Assembly (NCBI GenBank): GCA_001464735.1
Contig: LNDU01000044.1
Span: forward strand, 62,001-126,000
Direction: 5' to 3'
Length of the DNA stretch: 64,000 bases
Source: Nitrospira sp. Ga0074138
GTDB lineage: Bacteria; Nitrospirota; Nitrospiria; Nitrospirales; Nitrospiraceae
In this document: positions 16,058-24,617 of the stretch, one piece after another
How the letters are laid out: each line of letters opens with the position of its first letter
How positions within the stretch are numbered: the first letter of the stretch is position 1
Made by a program: the position numbers and the translations under genes
Notes under the pieces: generated by a model
The model's database searches: none
What the model saw: the letters and a program-made list of their open reading frames with translations, nothing else
What the model was told of the DNA's origin: nothing

Positions 16058-18289
16058 ATGAATCGTTGGAAACCGTCTGGGAAGAGTGTGAGGCCCCTAC
16101 TACTGGCTGTCTCCTTCCTTGCCACTGCATCAATCCAGGATGCGGCGGGTTCCCTTGCCAAAACTATGACTGCATTCTCTGAGGATGGACGGCTGCTCTT
16201 GGTCCAAACGGATGAGCTGGTGGTCTGGGATCTTGAGACGAAGGCACTCGTAGCAAAGATTCCGAGTCTTCACTGTCAGCAGCTTGCGTTGCTGAAGCAG
16301 GACGGGTGGCTGCTCTGTGTTGAGCACAGTGTCACGATCTACGATTGGAAGAACCGAACCTCAGTGGCCACCATTTCACCGGAATCGCAGCAGCCCTATA
16401 GCCTGCTGGCCTATTCGAGTGAGACTGATCGGATGATTCTCCGTCACGGGAACGAGGCTGTGTCCGTCTGGCAGCTCGGGAAAAAGCTGGTGCCGCTCAA
16501 ACATATCGCGCTGGAGGTGAAGCGAGAGGCCCCCTCGGTGGCCGCTTCGCCCGATACAAAGCTGTTGGCGATTGCGCAAGGCCACACCATTCATCTGCAT
16601 CACCTCACCAGCACAACCATCCGCGATCTTGTCATTGAGGGAGGAAAGCCACGTGATCTGATCTTTGCACCCGACAGTTCTCGTTTGGCGGTGGGTGTGG
16701 GCAAGAGGATTCTCCTGATCGACCCAGTGGAGGCGTCCATAGTCACGCGCGCCACGTTGGCGGGTGCTGAAGGGGCACAGGGCGCTCTCACTCCCGAGGC
16801 TTTCTCGCGGGACGGGCATCGTTTGGTAGCAGCCAACGGGGAAGGGAGCTACGCGCTATTCAATGCTGATACGGGCGAGCTGGTCACCTTGACAGAGTTC
16901 ACCTATGCAACTCCAGGGCGCGAGACGCGCTCACCGACACAGCTTCGTGCCGTCGACATTGCTGCCGATGCAGATCTCTTGGTTGGGCAACCGGAGCATC
17001 TCCATACCTTACAGATCTGGGATCTACACACTGGTACGATGTTGCCGGATCTGTGTGGAGAGGATTGCCGCAACATGGGCCCCCACGTGTCGTTACTCAA
17101 ATGGTCACCGACTGGTTCGAAGATCGTAGTCGGGATGCAGGGAGGCCTCAACCCTGATGTGGATGGGAAGATCTCGGTCTGGGATGTTCCTTCACGTTCC
17201 CCGGAATTGGTGCTGGATCCAGGCCAACCGCAGGCCAAGGTATTGGCGAAACGATCGACGTCACCGACATTTATTACGACGACACTTGCTGTCTCGGCAT
17301 TCGTCCATGCACTGGCCTTGCGCGCAGTGGCGACCTCGCCTAGCGTAAACCTTCTCGTCACGAGCGGCGACGATGGACTGCTGAAAATCTGGGATCCGAG
17401 TCAGGGGACCCTCTTGCGTCAACTGGCATTGTCCGCTCCGGCCAATGCGCTGGCGTTCAGCGCCGATGGCGTGATCCTGGCGGTGGGGACCATGGAAGGG
17501 GACGTACGCTTGTGGGAAACTAACACCTGGCGTGAGTTCTCACCCTATTCAAGCAGGCAAGGTAGGATCAAGGCCCTGCAATTCCTTCCTGGCAATCGAT
17601 TGCTGGTTGTTGCAGGGGAGCGTCCGAAAGTTCCGGTCGTGGACCTCGTCACCCGAACGGTTGCGAAAGAGCTCGTGCATACCAGTCTTTCTCCGGTCTG
17701 TGATGGGAACGGCTGTGCAAGAAAACCAGCCATGCAGGGAGAAGTTGTCGACGGTCTGAGCTTTTTGGACGGAAGCTCGTTCCTCGTGACGACTTCGCAA
17801 ACTGGTCGTGTCGTCTGGGACATTACGACCTGGCGAGAAGTTGAGAAGCCGGTCGGGATTCCGGCGGTCTGGTCCGGTCTGGGATGGAAACAGTCCTTTG
17901 TCTGGACGACTACTCGATCCAGTGATCCGAACGCCTCGACTCTGACCCTGTGGGATACCAAGCGCAATGGCGTTGTCGCAAGCCTGGATACCTTCACCAA
18001 CAGGGATACGGAAATTGATCATGGGCCGCCCGTGATGTTGGGAACATCGATGGCTGTCGATCTATCGCACCGGTGGGCTGCCACCAGAGTTGGTGAACAT
18101 GTGTCAGTGTGGGACCTCTCAGCGCAAACAAAGCGAACGACGTTCCATGTAAAAACCCCATATGATCTGCAGTGGACGAGTGACGGGAAATATTTGATCG
18201 TGGCCACCCTCGACCGAAAAATCCTGGTCTGGTCTGTAGAGACCATGGAACCAGCGCACTATCTCCGAGATCCTTCGGTGACCCGCTAG
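16058..18289 (+). CDS. Exported WD40-repeat beta-propeller protein
   Basis: The protein of about 743 residues starts with a basic stretch and a hydrophobic signal (PLLLAVSFLATASI), then consists of WD40-type repeats. Blade signatures such as LVVWDLETK, LQIWDLHTG, ISVWDVPSR, LKIWDPSQG, VRLWETNTW, VVWDITTW, LTLWDTKRN, VSVWDLSAQ and ILVWSVETM are spread along the sequence; the number and length fit two propellers. It is likely a periplasmic scaffold; partners are unknown. I chose the ATG at 16058, 10 nt after the DUF4124 stop, because it puts the signal at the N-terminus; the frame is open back to 15965 but overlaps the upstream gene. Confidence 0.86.
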   Translation: MNRWKPSGKSVRPLLLAVSFLATASIQDAAGSLAKTMTAFSEDGRLLLVQTDELVVWDLETKALVAKIPSLHCQQLALLKQDGWLLCVEHSVTIYDWKNRTSVATISPESQQPYSLLAYSSETDRMILRHGNEAVSVWQLGKKLVPLKHIALEVKREAPSVAASPDTKLLAIAQGHTIHLHHLTSTTIRDLVIEGGKPRDLIFAPDSSRLAVGVGKRILLIDPVEASIVTRATLAGAEGAQGALTPEAFSRDGHRLVAANGEGSYALFNADTGELVTLTEFTYATPGRETRSPTQLRAVDIAADADLLVGQPEHLHTLQIWDLHTGTMLPDLCGEDCRNMGPHVSLLKWSPTGSKIVVGMQGGLNPDVDGKISVWDVPSRSPELVLDPGQPQAKVLAKRSTSPTFITTTLAVSAFVHALALRAVATSPSVNLLVTSGDDGLLKIWDPSQGTLLRQLALSAPANALAFSADGVILAVGTMEGDVRLWETNTWREFSPYSSRQGRIKALQFLPGNRLLVVAGERPKVPVVDLVTRTVAKELVHTSLSPVCDGNGCARKPAMQGEVVDGLSFLDGSSFLVTTSQTGRVVWDITTWREVEKPVGIPAVWSGLGWKQSFVWTTTRSSDPNASTLTLWDTKRNGVVASLDTFTNRDTEIDHGPPVMLGTSMAVDLSHRWAATRVGEHVSVWDLSAQTKRTTFHVKTPYDLQWTSDGKYLIVATLDRKILVWSVETMEPAHYLRDPSVTR

Positions 18290-18405
18290 GGAGTTTTGTT
18301 CTTCACACAGGTCTGTTTTCGTTCTTGCCACTTGCCATCTGGTCCATTGTATCCGCGAAAGTTTTGTGGTACCAAACAATGAATGTTTGTTTCATGAGAG
18401 GGTGA

Positions 18406-20502
18406 ATGGCACAAAAGAAAGAGTCCGCGTCAGATCCTGAATCAAAATCTTCCGCTCCTCGATCAAACCACGAACCAGCCGCAAAGACGAAAGCTGCCGC
18501 CAAGTCGGTGGAACGGGTGACTGCGGTTGAGATGGGGGCGCGTCAGCGGGAAATCTCCGTCTCGGAGTTTTTCACGAAGAACCGGCACCTGCTCGGCTTC
18601 GATAATCCACGCAAGGCGCTGCTGACCTGCGTCAAGGAGGCGGTCGATAACGCACTCGATGCCTGTGAAGAGGCGGGGATTCTTCCGGATGTCACGGTCA
18701 AGCTGGAGGTGGCGTCGAACGGGGAGCCGGTGGCACCCAGCCAAGCGAGTCGATTTCGTGTCACGGTGACGGACAATGGCCCCGGCATCGTGCGCCAGCA
18801 GATTCCTCGAATCTTCGCGAAGCTGCTCTACGGGTCAAAATTCCATCGCTTACGAATGAGCCGTGGCCAACAGGGCATCGGTATTTCCGCCGCCGGGATG
18901 TACGGACAACTGACGACCGGCAAGCCGGTCAAAATTATTTCCCGAATCGGTCCGAAGGCTGCCGCGCATTTCTTCGAAGTGCAGATCGATACGAAGAAGA
19001 ACGAGCCGTTGGTTCACGAGAATAAACAGATCGACTGGGAACAACCACGAGGCACGCAGGTTACGTTGGAAGTCGAAGGCAAGTATCAGAAGGGCCGCGC
19101 ATCAGTCGATGAATGGCTGGAGCAGACCTCGATCGCCAATCCGCACGTCAGGCTGATCTATCACACACCCGAAAAGGAAACGAAGGAATATCCGCGCACG
19201 TATCACGAGCTGCCGCCGCAGCCGCGTGAGATCAAGCCTCATCCGTACGGCATCGAGTTCGGCATGTTGCTCAAGATGTTGCAGGACACGAAGAGCCACT
19301 CGGTTTCTGGGCTCCTCGCGACCGATTTTTGTCGGGTGTCTCCTCAGATGGCTGACGAGATTTGCAAGGCGGCGAAGGTGTCGCCCGATGCCAAGCCCCG
19401 TGAGTTGAAGGGGCCGGTGGCGGAGACACTGTATAAGACGTTACAAGAAACCAAGATCATGGCGCCACCGACCAACTGCATTTCGCCGATCGGTGAGAAA
19501 GCGATTCTCTCAGGGCTCTACAAGCAGATCAAAGGTGAGTTTTATACGGCAGTCAGTCGGCCACCGGCGGTCTATCGAGGCAATCCTTTTATCATTGAAG
19601 CAGGGTTGGCCTATGGCAACAGGCCGGGGGATCACAATAAGCCGCAGCAACCGGCCATGCCGAAGGCCGAAGGGGAGCATGAGGAAGAAGACTCGGAGCT
19701 CGCCCGCGTGATCCGCTATGCGAATCGGGTGCCGCTGCTGTACCAGCAATCGGCCTGTTCGACGTTCAAGGCCGTCCTGAGCACAAGTTGGAAAAACTAT
19801 GGCTTGACGCAGTCTCGTGGGGCGCTACCCGGCGGGCCGATGGTGATCTTCGTGCATATGGCGTCGGTCTGGGTGCCGTTTACGAGCGAATCCAAGGAAG
19901 CGATTGCCGACTACGATGAGATCCAAAAAGAAATCACCCTGGCCCTGCGTGAGTGCGGCAGGCGGTTAGGACTCTTTATTCGTCGGCGTGAACGGGCAGC
20001 CAGCGAATTTCGGCGACGGAATATTTTCGAGCTGTATATCGAGGAGGTCGTCGATGCGTGTAATCGGCTCAAGGGAGGCACCCTGCCGAAGGAAAAGTTG
20101 AAGGCACAGCTTCAGAAGATTGCCGCGACGCGGACGGGTGGTCAGAAAACTGATCAGGCGCTGGGGAAGACCAGCACCGGTCCTGAAGGGCTGCCGCATT
20201 CGATTATCGTCACGGCGGAGGGAGTCGAAGGCGAGACCGAATTAGCCACTCGGGTTGAGGCGGATCAAGCAACAGCGGCGCCTATGGCAGAGTCGGACCT
20301 GCTTGATAGCACACGGTCTGTTGACGGGCCGGCTCTGAAAGGGGAGTCTACCAAGGGGACGGGCGTAAAAACGTCGCCGAAGAGGACCACTACGAAGTCG
20401 GAGCAGATCGCGCTCGTTGCCGGAAGGCCTGGAGCAAAGAAGAAATCAGACGGAAAGTCTCTCAAGCCGATGAAGGCCCCAGGACCGCGAAAACCCAAAT
20501 AG
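18406..20502 (+). CDS. top6B: DNA topoisomerase VI subunit B
   Basis: Subunit B is the ATPase half of the type IIB topoisomerase VI, which relaxes and decatenates DNA by double-strand passage. The GHKL ATP-binding motifs are intact: N-box KEAVDNALDA (77-86), G1 box DNGPG (123-127) and the lid GQQGIG (153-158). An H2TH and transducer region follow (about 230-560). Residues 1-40 and roughly 590-698 are Lys/Ala/Thr-rich extensions that look disordered and may bind DNA; the core is about the archaeal size. The ATG follows GAGAGGG. The subunit A gene starts 6 nt downstream, so this is an operon. Topoisomerase VI is mainly archaeal and plant, so acquisition by transfer is likely. Confidence 0.96.
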   Translation: MAQKKESASDPESKSSAPRSNHEPAAKTKAAAKSVERVTAVEMGARQREISVSEFFTKNRHLLGFDNPRKALLTCVKEAVDNALDACEEAGILPDVTVKLEVASNGEPVAPSQASRFRVTVTDNGPGIVRQQIPRIFAKLLYGSKFHRLRMSRGQQGIGISAAGMYGQLTTGKPVKIISRIGPKAAAHFFEVQIDTKKNEPLVHENKQIDWEQPRGTQVTLEVEGKYQKGRASVDEWLEQTSIANPHVRLIYHTPEKETKEYPRTYHELPPQPREIKPHPYGIEFGMLLKMLQDTKSHSVSGLLATDFCRVSPQMADEICKAAKVSPDAKPRELKGPVAETLYKTLQETKIMAPPTNCISPIGEKAILSGLYKQIKGEFYTAVSRPPAVYRGNPFIIEAGLAYGNRPGDHNKPQQPAMPKAEGEHEEEDSELARVIRYANRVPLLYQQSACSTFKAVLSTSWKNYGLTQSRGALPGGPMVIFVHMASVWVPFTSESKEAIADYDEIQKEITLALRECGRRLGLFIRRRERAASEFRRRNIFELYIEEVVDACNRLKGGTLPKEKLKAQLQKIAATRTGGQKTDQALGKTSTGPEGLPHSIIVTAEGVEGETELATRVEADQATAAPMAESDLLDSTRSVDGPALKGESTKGTGVKTSPKRTTTKSEQIALVAGRPGAKKKSDGKSLKPMKAPGPRKPK

Positions 20503-20508
20503 GACATC

Positions 20509-21612
20509 ATGACGACCAAGACAAAGAAAACCACTGTGGTCGAGAAAAAACTGATCAGCCTGGCGGACATTGTGATCCACGCAGCCGATCGTTCGAAAGA
20601 TCCGATGTTTCAAATCCCCATCCGTGCCCTCTCGAACGTGTTTTTCAATGAAAAGAAGGGCCTCATCGAGATGGGGAGCAAAAAGCAGGAGCGGTCGTTT
20701 TTTAACGTTGGTATGGCGAAGAGGTTCATGCAGACGGTGCTGGTCGCCGATGCCCTCTCCGAGTTGCAGCGGGCTGATCTCACCACCTCGCTTCGAGAAA
20801 TTTACTACCGCACCAAACACACGATCAAAGATTCTCACGAGAATACCTTCGATGCGCAGGACGAATCCGATCCGGTCATTGAAGATCTAGAGGTGTCCCT
20901 CGCGACGCTTCGAGAAGAGCTCCATGTCAGTGCAGAAAACAGAGGCAGTATCGTGGGGCCGGTGGTCTTCGGCGATGACGGCGATCGTGTCGATTGTTCG
21001 AAGCTGGGGAAAGGCGGGTACTCGGTCCCATCGATTGTTGAACCGGAGTATTTGGAGATCCGGCGATGTACGGCAGATTTCGTGCTGCTTGTCGAAAAGG
21101 GAACTCAGTGGAACCGGCTCTCGGAGGATAAGTTCTGGCGACGCTATAACTGTATTCTCCTGACTGGAAACGGTCAGCCCCCTCGGGGTGTGCGGCGGTT
21201 AGCCTGTCGGCTGCACGAGGAACATCGGCTGCCGGTCTATGTGCTGGTCGATAACGATCCCTGGGGGTACTACATCTATTCCGTCGTCAAACAGGGCTCG
21301 ATCAATTTGGCCTTCGAGAGCCAACGGATGGCTATTCCCAAAGCCAAGTTCGTGGGCCTATCGAGTGCCGATCCTGAGCGCTACGAACTGCCGCGCAATG
21401 TCGGAATCAAACTGAATGAGAAGGATATCGCACGTGCCAAGGAATTGTTGAACTACCAATGGTTCCAAAAGCCAGCGTGGCAGGTGGAGATCAAGCGCAT
21501 GCTCGCGAGTGGGCTGAAGTACGAACTCGACGCGCTGGCCAACAAGGATTTTCAATACCTGACGAAGAAGTATCTGCCGAGGAAGCTCAAGGAAAAAGAC
21601 TGGCTGGACTAG
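20509..21612 (+). CDS. top6A: DNA topoisomerase VI subunit A (Spo11-like)
   Basis: Subunit A makes the DNA double-strand break through a tyrosine. The 367-residue protein has the winged-helix CAP region with the active-site sequence LREIYYRTKH; the catalytic tyrosine is Y99 or Y100. The Toprim domain carries its metal-binding acidic residues at E196 (LLVEKGTQ) and D248/D250 (VLVDNDPWG). The protein matches archaeal Top6A in length and order. It is encoded 6 nt after top6B and forms an A2B2 tetramer with it. The SF2 helicase gene begins about 60 nt downstream and is probably in the same transcript. Confidence 0.96.
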   Translation: MTTKTKKTTVVEKKLISLADIVIHAADRSKDPMFQIPIRALSNVFFNEKKGLIEMGSKKQERSFFNVGMAKRFMQTVLVADALSELQRADLTTSLREIYYRTKHTIKDSHENTFDAQDESDPVIEDLEVSLATLREELHVSAENRGSIVGPVVFGDDGDRVDCSKLGKGGYSVPSIVEPEYLEIRRCTADFVLLVEKGTQWNRLSEDKFWRRYNCILLTGNGQPPRGVRRLACRLHEEHRLPVYVLVDNDPWGYYIYSVVKQGSINLAFESQRMAIPKAKFVGLSSADPERYELPRNVGIKLNEKDIARAKELLNYQWFQKPAWQVEIKRMLASGLKYELDALANKDFQYLTKKYLPRKLKEKDWLD

Positions 21613-21670
21613 CCTGCCTCCTATCTGTGCCATCATTGAGCCACCAACAGTCCGCTTGCATGAATTGGCT

Positions 21671-23230
21671 ATGAAGATCTTGCCTGCCTGGACGGCGCCG
21701 CTTCGCGATTGGCAGGGCCGTGCGCTCTCGGCGGTCCGTATCCATCAGACCAAAGATTTTCTGGCGATGGCGACTCCTGCCGCTGGCAAGACGCGTTTTG
21801 CCTTGCGCGTGGTGCATGAATATCTGGCGAAACAGGCTGCGGTCCGGGTGCTGGTCGTCTGCCCGACGAATCACCTCCGCATACAATGGTCGGATGCGGC
21901 GGGGAAGATCGGGTTGCAGCTTGATCCAGCCCTCACTAACGAGCAGGCTGCTGAAGCGCCGGACTATCACGGCGCGGTGGTGACCTATCAGCAAGTCTGT
22001 CTGGCTCCGGCGATCTTCCAGCGGGTCTGCCAGAGCAAGAAGACGCTGCTCATCTTTGACGAGTTGCACCACGCCGGCGATGGGAAGAACTGGGGGAAGG
22101 CGCTGCGCTCGGCGTTCGAGCCGGCCGTGTTCCGACTGATTCTCTCCGGTACGCCGTTTCGCTCAGACAACAATCCAATCCCGTTTATTCGATATGAACG
22201 AGGAGAAAGCCGGGCGGATTTCGCCTATGGATACACCGACGCGATTCGGGATAACGTCTGCCGACCCATTGTCTTTCCGAGCTACGAAGGCGAGCTGACT
22301 TGGCTGTCGGAAGGCCGCGAGCATCATGCCACGTTTGAAGACGGGCTGAAGTTCAACCGCCAGCGGGAACGGCTGAAAACGGCGCTTCTGCAAGAGACAT
22401 GGCTCGGGCCGGTGATCACCGACGCCCATGCGCAACTGACACGTCTTCGGAAGGAGGAGCAACCGGATGCCGGCGGACTGATCGTCTGCATGGATCAGGA
22501 CCATGCGCGCTGGGTGGCCGACCTGGTCGCCCGTATCACTGGTACAAAGGCCGAAGTAGCCGTCTCGGATGATCCTGCTGCCTCGCGCACCATTGAGGAA
22601 TTCGCTGATCACAAAAAGCAGCAGTGGCTGGTTGCCGTCAACATGGTGAGCGAAGGCGTAGATATCCCTCGACTCCGTGTCGGCGTCTACGGGACGAACG
22701 TGATCACGGAAATGTATTTCCGGCAAGTGGTCGGCCGGTTCGTTCGGATGCAGGAGGGCCTGCCTAAGCCACAACGGGCCTGGCTGTACTTGCCGAAAGA
22801 TCCGGTCCTGGTGCACTACGCCAAGCAAATCAAGGCGGAACGTGATCATGTCTTGGAAGACATCATGCCGGCCGGGCAACGAGACCTCTTCGGCCGTGTG
22901 ACGGTTTCAACAAACGAATACATGCCGCTGATGGCCGTCGCCAGGATGGATAGCCTGATCGGTGAAGACGAGGCGAAAGGGGAGGGCGATGTGGCTATCG
23001 TTGCCGAACCAGCCGTATCTCTACACCAACAGAAGGAAGACCTGCGAGATCTACACCGGTTGTTGGTCACTAGTCTTGCGAGAACGAGTGGCATCGATCA
23101 TCGAAGGCTCAACGCAGAATTGATTGCCCGCACCGGCAGCCGTGTCGATCAAGCGACGTCTGAACAGCTCAAGAAACGCATTCAGTTGCTAGAGCGGTGG
23201 AAAGAACGCGGCTACGATGGTAAGCGATAA
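21671..23230 (+). CDS. Superfamily 2 DNA/RNA helicase, restriction-helicase-like
   Basis: The protein of about 519 residues is an SF2 ATPase. Walker A reads MATPAAGKTR, motif II reads IFDELHHAG (DELH in place of DEAH), motif III reads LILSGTPFRSD, and motifs V-VI lie in MVSEGVDIPRLRVG and RQVVGRFVRM. It resembles the helicase parts of type I or III restriction enzymes and RadD/UvrB-like proteins, but no nuclease or methylase is beside it. It sits directly behind the topoisomerase VI genes, which suggests a shared role in DNA processing. I use the ATG at 21671; a TTG at 21656 would add five residues. Its 3' end overlaps the convergent DUF3817 gene by 19 nt. Confidence 0.88.
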   Translation: MKILPAWTAPLRDWQGRALSAVRIHQTKDFLAMATPAAGKTRFALRVVHEYLAKQAAVRVLVVCPTNHLRIQWSDAAGKIGLQLDPALTNEQAAEAPDYHGAVVTYQQVCLAPAIFQRVCQSKKTLLIFDELHHAGDGKNWGKALRSAFEPAVFRLILSGTPFRSDNNPIPFIRYERGESRADFAYGYTDAIRDNVCRPIVFPSYEGELTWLSEGREHHATFEDGLKFNRQRERLKTALLQETWLGPVITDAHAQLTRLRKEEQPDAGGLIVCMDQDHARWVADLVARITGTKAEVAVSDDPAASRTIEEFADHKKQQWLVAVNMVSEGVDIPRLRVGVYGTNVITEMYFRQVVGRFVRMQEGLPKPQRAWLYLPKDPVLVHYAKQIKAERDHVLEDIMPAGQRDLFGRVTVSTNEYMPLMAVARMDSLIGEDEAKGEGDVAIVAEPAVSLHQQKEDLRDLHRLLVTSLARTSGIDHRRLNAELIARTGSRVDQATSEQLKKRIQLLERWKERGYDGKR

Positions 23231-23529
23231 GGCTTTTCCGTGGCAGATTCTTTCTCGCACAGATGTCTATCGAAGATGAATGGGCCAAAGGGGAGAAGAG
23301 CGGCCAGAAAGGCATAGAAGGCAAATGTGTTGTCCCATTGATGTGTGGTGCGGAGCTTAACCAACTGGGCAACATAGAGCAGAAACAGGATTCCGTGAAT
23401 CGCTCCCACGACGGTTACCACCCTCGGCATCCCCATCAAATACTTCATCGGCATTGCTACGAATAGCAGCAGAAGAAATGAACTCCCTTCGGCCAAGGCG
23501 GTCATCCTGAATCTTCGGATTTGCCCCAT
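23212..23529 (-). CDS. DUF3817 family integral membrane protein
   Basis: The protein of about 105 residues has three hydrophobic helices. It carries the DUF3817 pattern: RMTALAEGSSFLLLLFVAMP, then MKYLMGMP, then a glycine/histidine segment VGAIHGILFLLYV, and a last helix FYAFLAALLPFGPF before HLCEK. It is an inner-membrane protein of unknown function. The start at 23529 was chosen because AGGA lies upstream and the protein then matches the usual family length; the frame is open to 23685, and starts at 23589 or 23583 cannot be excluded. Its 3' end overlaps the helicase gene on the other strand. Confidence 0.8.
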   Translation of the reverse strand: MGQIRRFRMTALAEGSSFLLLLFVAMPMKYLMGMPRVVTVVGAIHGILFLLYVAQLVKLRTTHQWDNTFAFYAFLAALLPFGPFIFDRHLCEKESATEKPYRLPS

Positions 23530-23678
23530 CTGTATGGATTTCCTGCCTAAAGAACCTGTCGCGATGTGTCTGCCCTGTGGCATTGTCATAAACTCTAGAA
23601 CCAGTGTCAATGTGGCTTGCCAGGATGCGAGCCGGAAGGGTGAGAGTGGAGTGGAGAGTAATGAGTACGAAACAACAG

Positions 23679-23704
23679 GCACCACGGCCGTCAGACCGTG
23701 GTGC
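23679..23704 (-). terminator. Hairpin behind the small membrane-protein gene
   Basis: GCACCACGG (23679-23687) and CCGTGGTGC (23696-23704) form a perfect 9-bp stem with an 8-nt loop. On the minus strand it lies 24 nt after the stop of the 74-residue gene and is followed by CTGTTGTTTCG, a weak U-containing tail. It probably terminates or stabilises that transcript. Confidence 0.6.
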
Positions 23705-23727
23705 TTCAGTCTATCGTGTTGCTCGGC

Positions 23728-23952
23728 TTAGGTTGGCGGCAGCATCCAGTAGCACCAGCCGAGAATAAACGGGGTTGCCACATACATGGCCTTTTTCCCG
23801 AAAGCATCATTTACCCCATAGATGAGGATGCCACCGATGAAGGCGAAGTAGATCAACCCAATTCCCCGATAGCTGGCACTATGTTCTGCCGCCAACGCGA
23901 GGGCTGGTGACCCAAAAATCAGTCCGGCTGTGAGTATGGCTAAGCGTTTCAT
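23728..23952 (-). CDS. Small exported membrane protein, 74 residues
   Basis: The protein starts with a cleavable-looking signal peptide (MKRLAILTAGLIFGSPALAL, cleavage near ALAA). Two hydrophobic stretches follow (GLIYFAFIGGILIYGV and YVATPFILGWCYWML), so the mature protein is tiny and membrane-embedded. I do not recognise a family. GGAG precedes the ATG by 7 nt on the minus strand, which supports the start. A hairpin lies just downstream. It is on the same strand as the DUF3817 gene, but the hairpin separates the two. Confidence 0.72.
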   Translation of the reverse strand: MKRLAILTAGLIFGSPALALAAEHSASYRGIGLIYFAFIGGILIYGVNDAFGKKAMYVATPFILGWCYWMLPPT

Positions 23953-24422
23953 CGCGGTCTCCTTCCAAGACAGGTAAACAGACGGGGTGTGTTTACGACG
24001 CGGAGTACAGTTGCAGATACAAGAACGCCCTCGTGGTGATGGATACCAGGATGGGGTCGGGTTGTTCTGGAGCGGGGTTCTATGGTGGCGTCAGCGAGAG
24101 CTAGCAAGGAGTCACAGAACACCTCTTTGTCTACATGTAATGAGTCATGCTGATCCTTCCTATCCAGGAAGTCAAACCAGCGGCCGTACGTTGAATGTGT
24201 AAGATGCGCGAGGGAGAGATCCGAAGGCGTATCGCGACAGCCTGGGATAGTGTCCAACGGAGCCGGTCTTGGTTCAGAGAAACAGGGTGGGGGCGGATCT
24301 TGGATCGTGCAACGGTAAAAAAGTTTGATTGCAGGACCTACCTCAACATCGCCGCTTAGCAGGTCTCTCCTCTTATCGCCTTATCGCCGGTTTTTAACTA
24401 GTGCTCCTGTCGGGTAGCTGGC
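23953..24422. other. Intergenic stretch, no gene seen
   Basis: A minus-strand frame at 23949-24257 is open but has histidine/arginine-rich composition unlike the neighbouring proteins, no good start site and no recognisable motif, so I do not call it. The promoter of the 74-residue gene should be near 23970-24010. Confidence 0.4.
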
Positions 24423-24540
24423 TCATCCGTGGTCTGTCGAGAATGCCAATTCAATATCAGCAAACACGTCGCGATGGTCCGAGGGCCAGGGGTGTCGTCG
24501 TTCGGGAGGCGATTGGGGTGGTCAAATGCCAGACGGCTGC
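24423..24540 (-). pseudogene. Decayed duplicate of the endonuclease/exonuclease/phosphatase gene tail
   Basis: On the minus strand this encodes SRLAFDHPNRLPNDD and, after a one-base loss, WPSDHRDVFADIELAF before TGA. The intact gene next door has SRLAFDQPGRLPNGDALWPS followed by DHRGVFAEIG. About 18-20 bp at the start (around AGCCGTCTGGCATTTGACCA) are identical between the copies and the rest is diverged. It is a remnant of a tandem paralogue that lost its front end and acquired a frameshift. It has no function as protein. Confidence 0.8.
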
Positions 24541-24617
24541 ATGTAATTGAAGATCGCGCTGCAACAAGCGACAACGGCATGACAAGACAGGATGAGATAC
24601 CGACTTCAACGACACAC

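Noticed and set aside
22163..22879. 238-codon minus-strand frame in the helicase gene
   Set aside because: It is a shadow of the SF2 helicase, with no start site or motif.
23949..24257. 102-codon minus-strand frame upstream of the small membrane protein
   Set aside because: The composition is unlike real proteins here and the start is not supported.
24398..24580. Minus-strand 60-codon frame as a gene
   Set aside because: Its recognisable part is a frameshifted tail of the neighbouring hydrolase, so it is recorded as a pseudogene.
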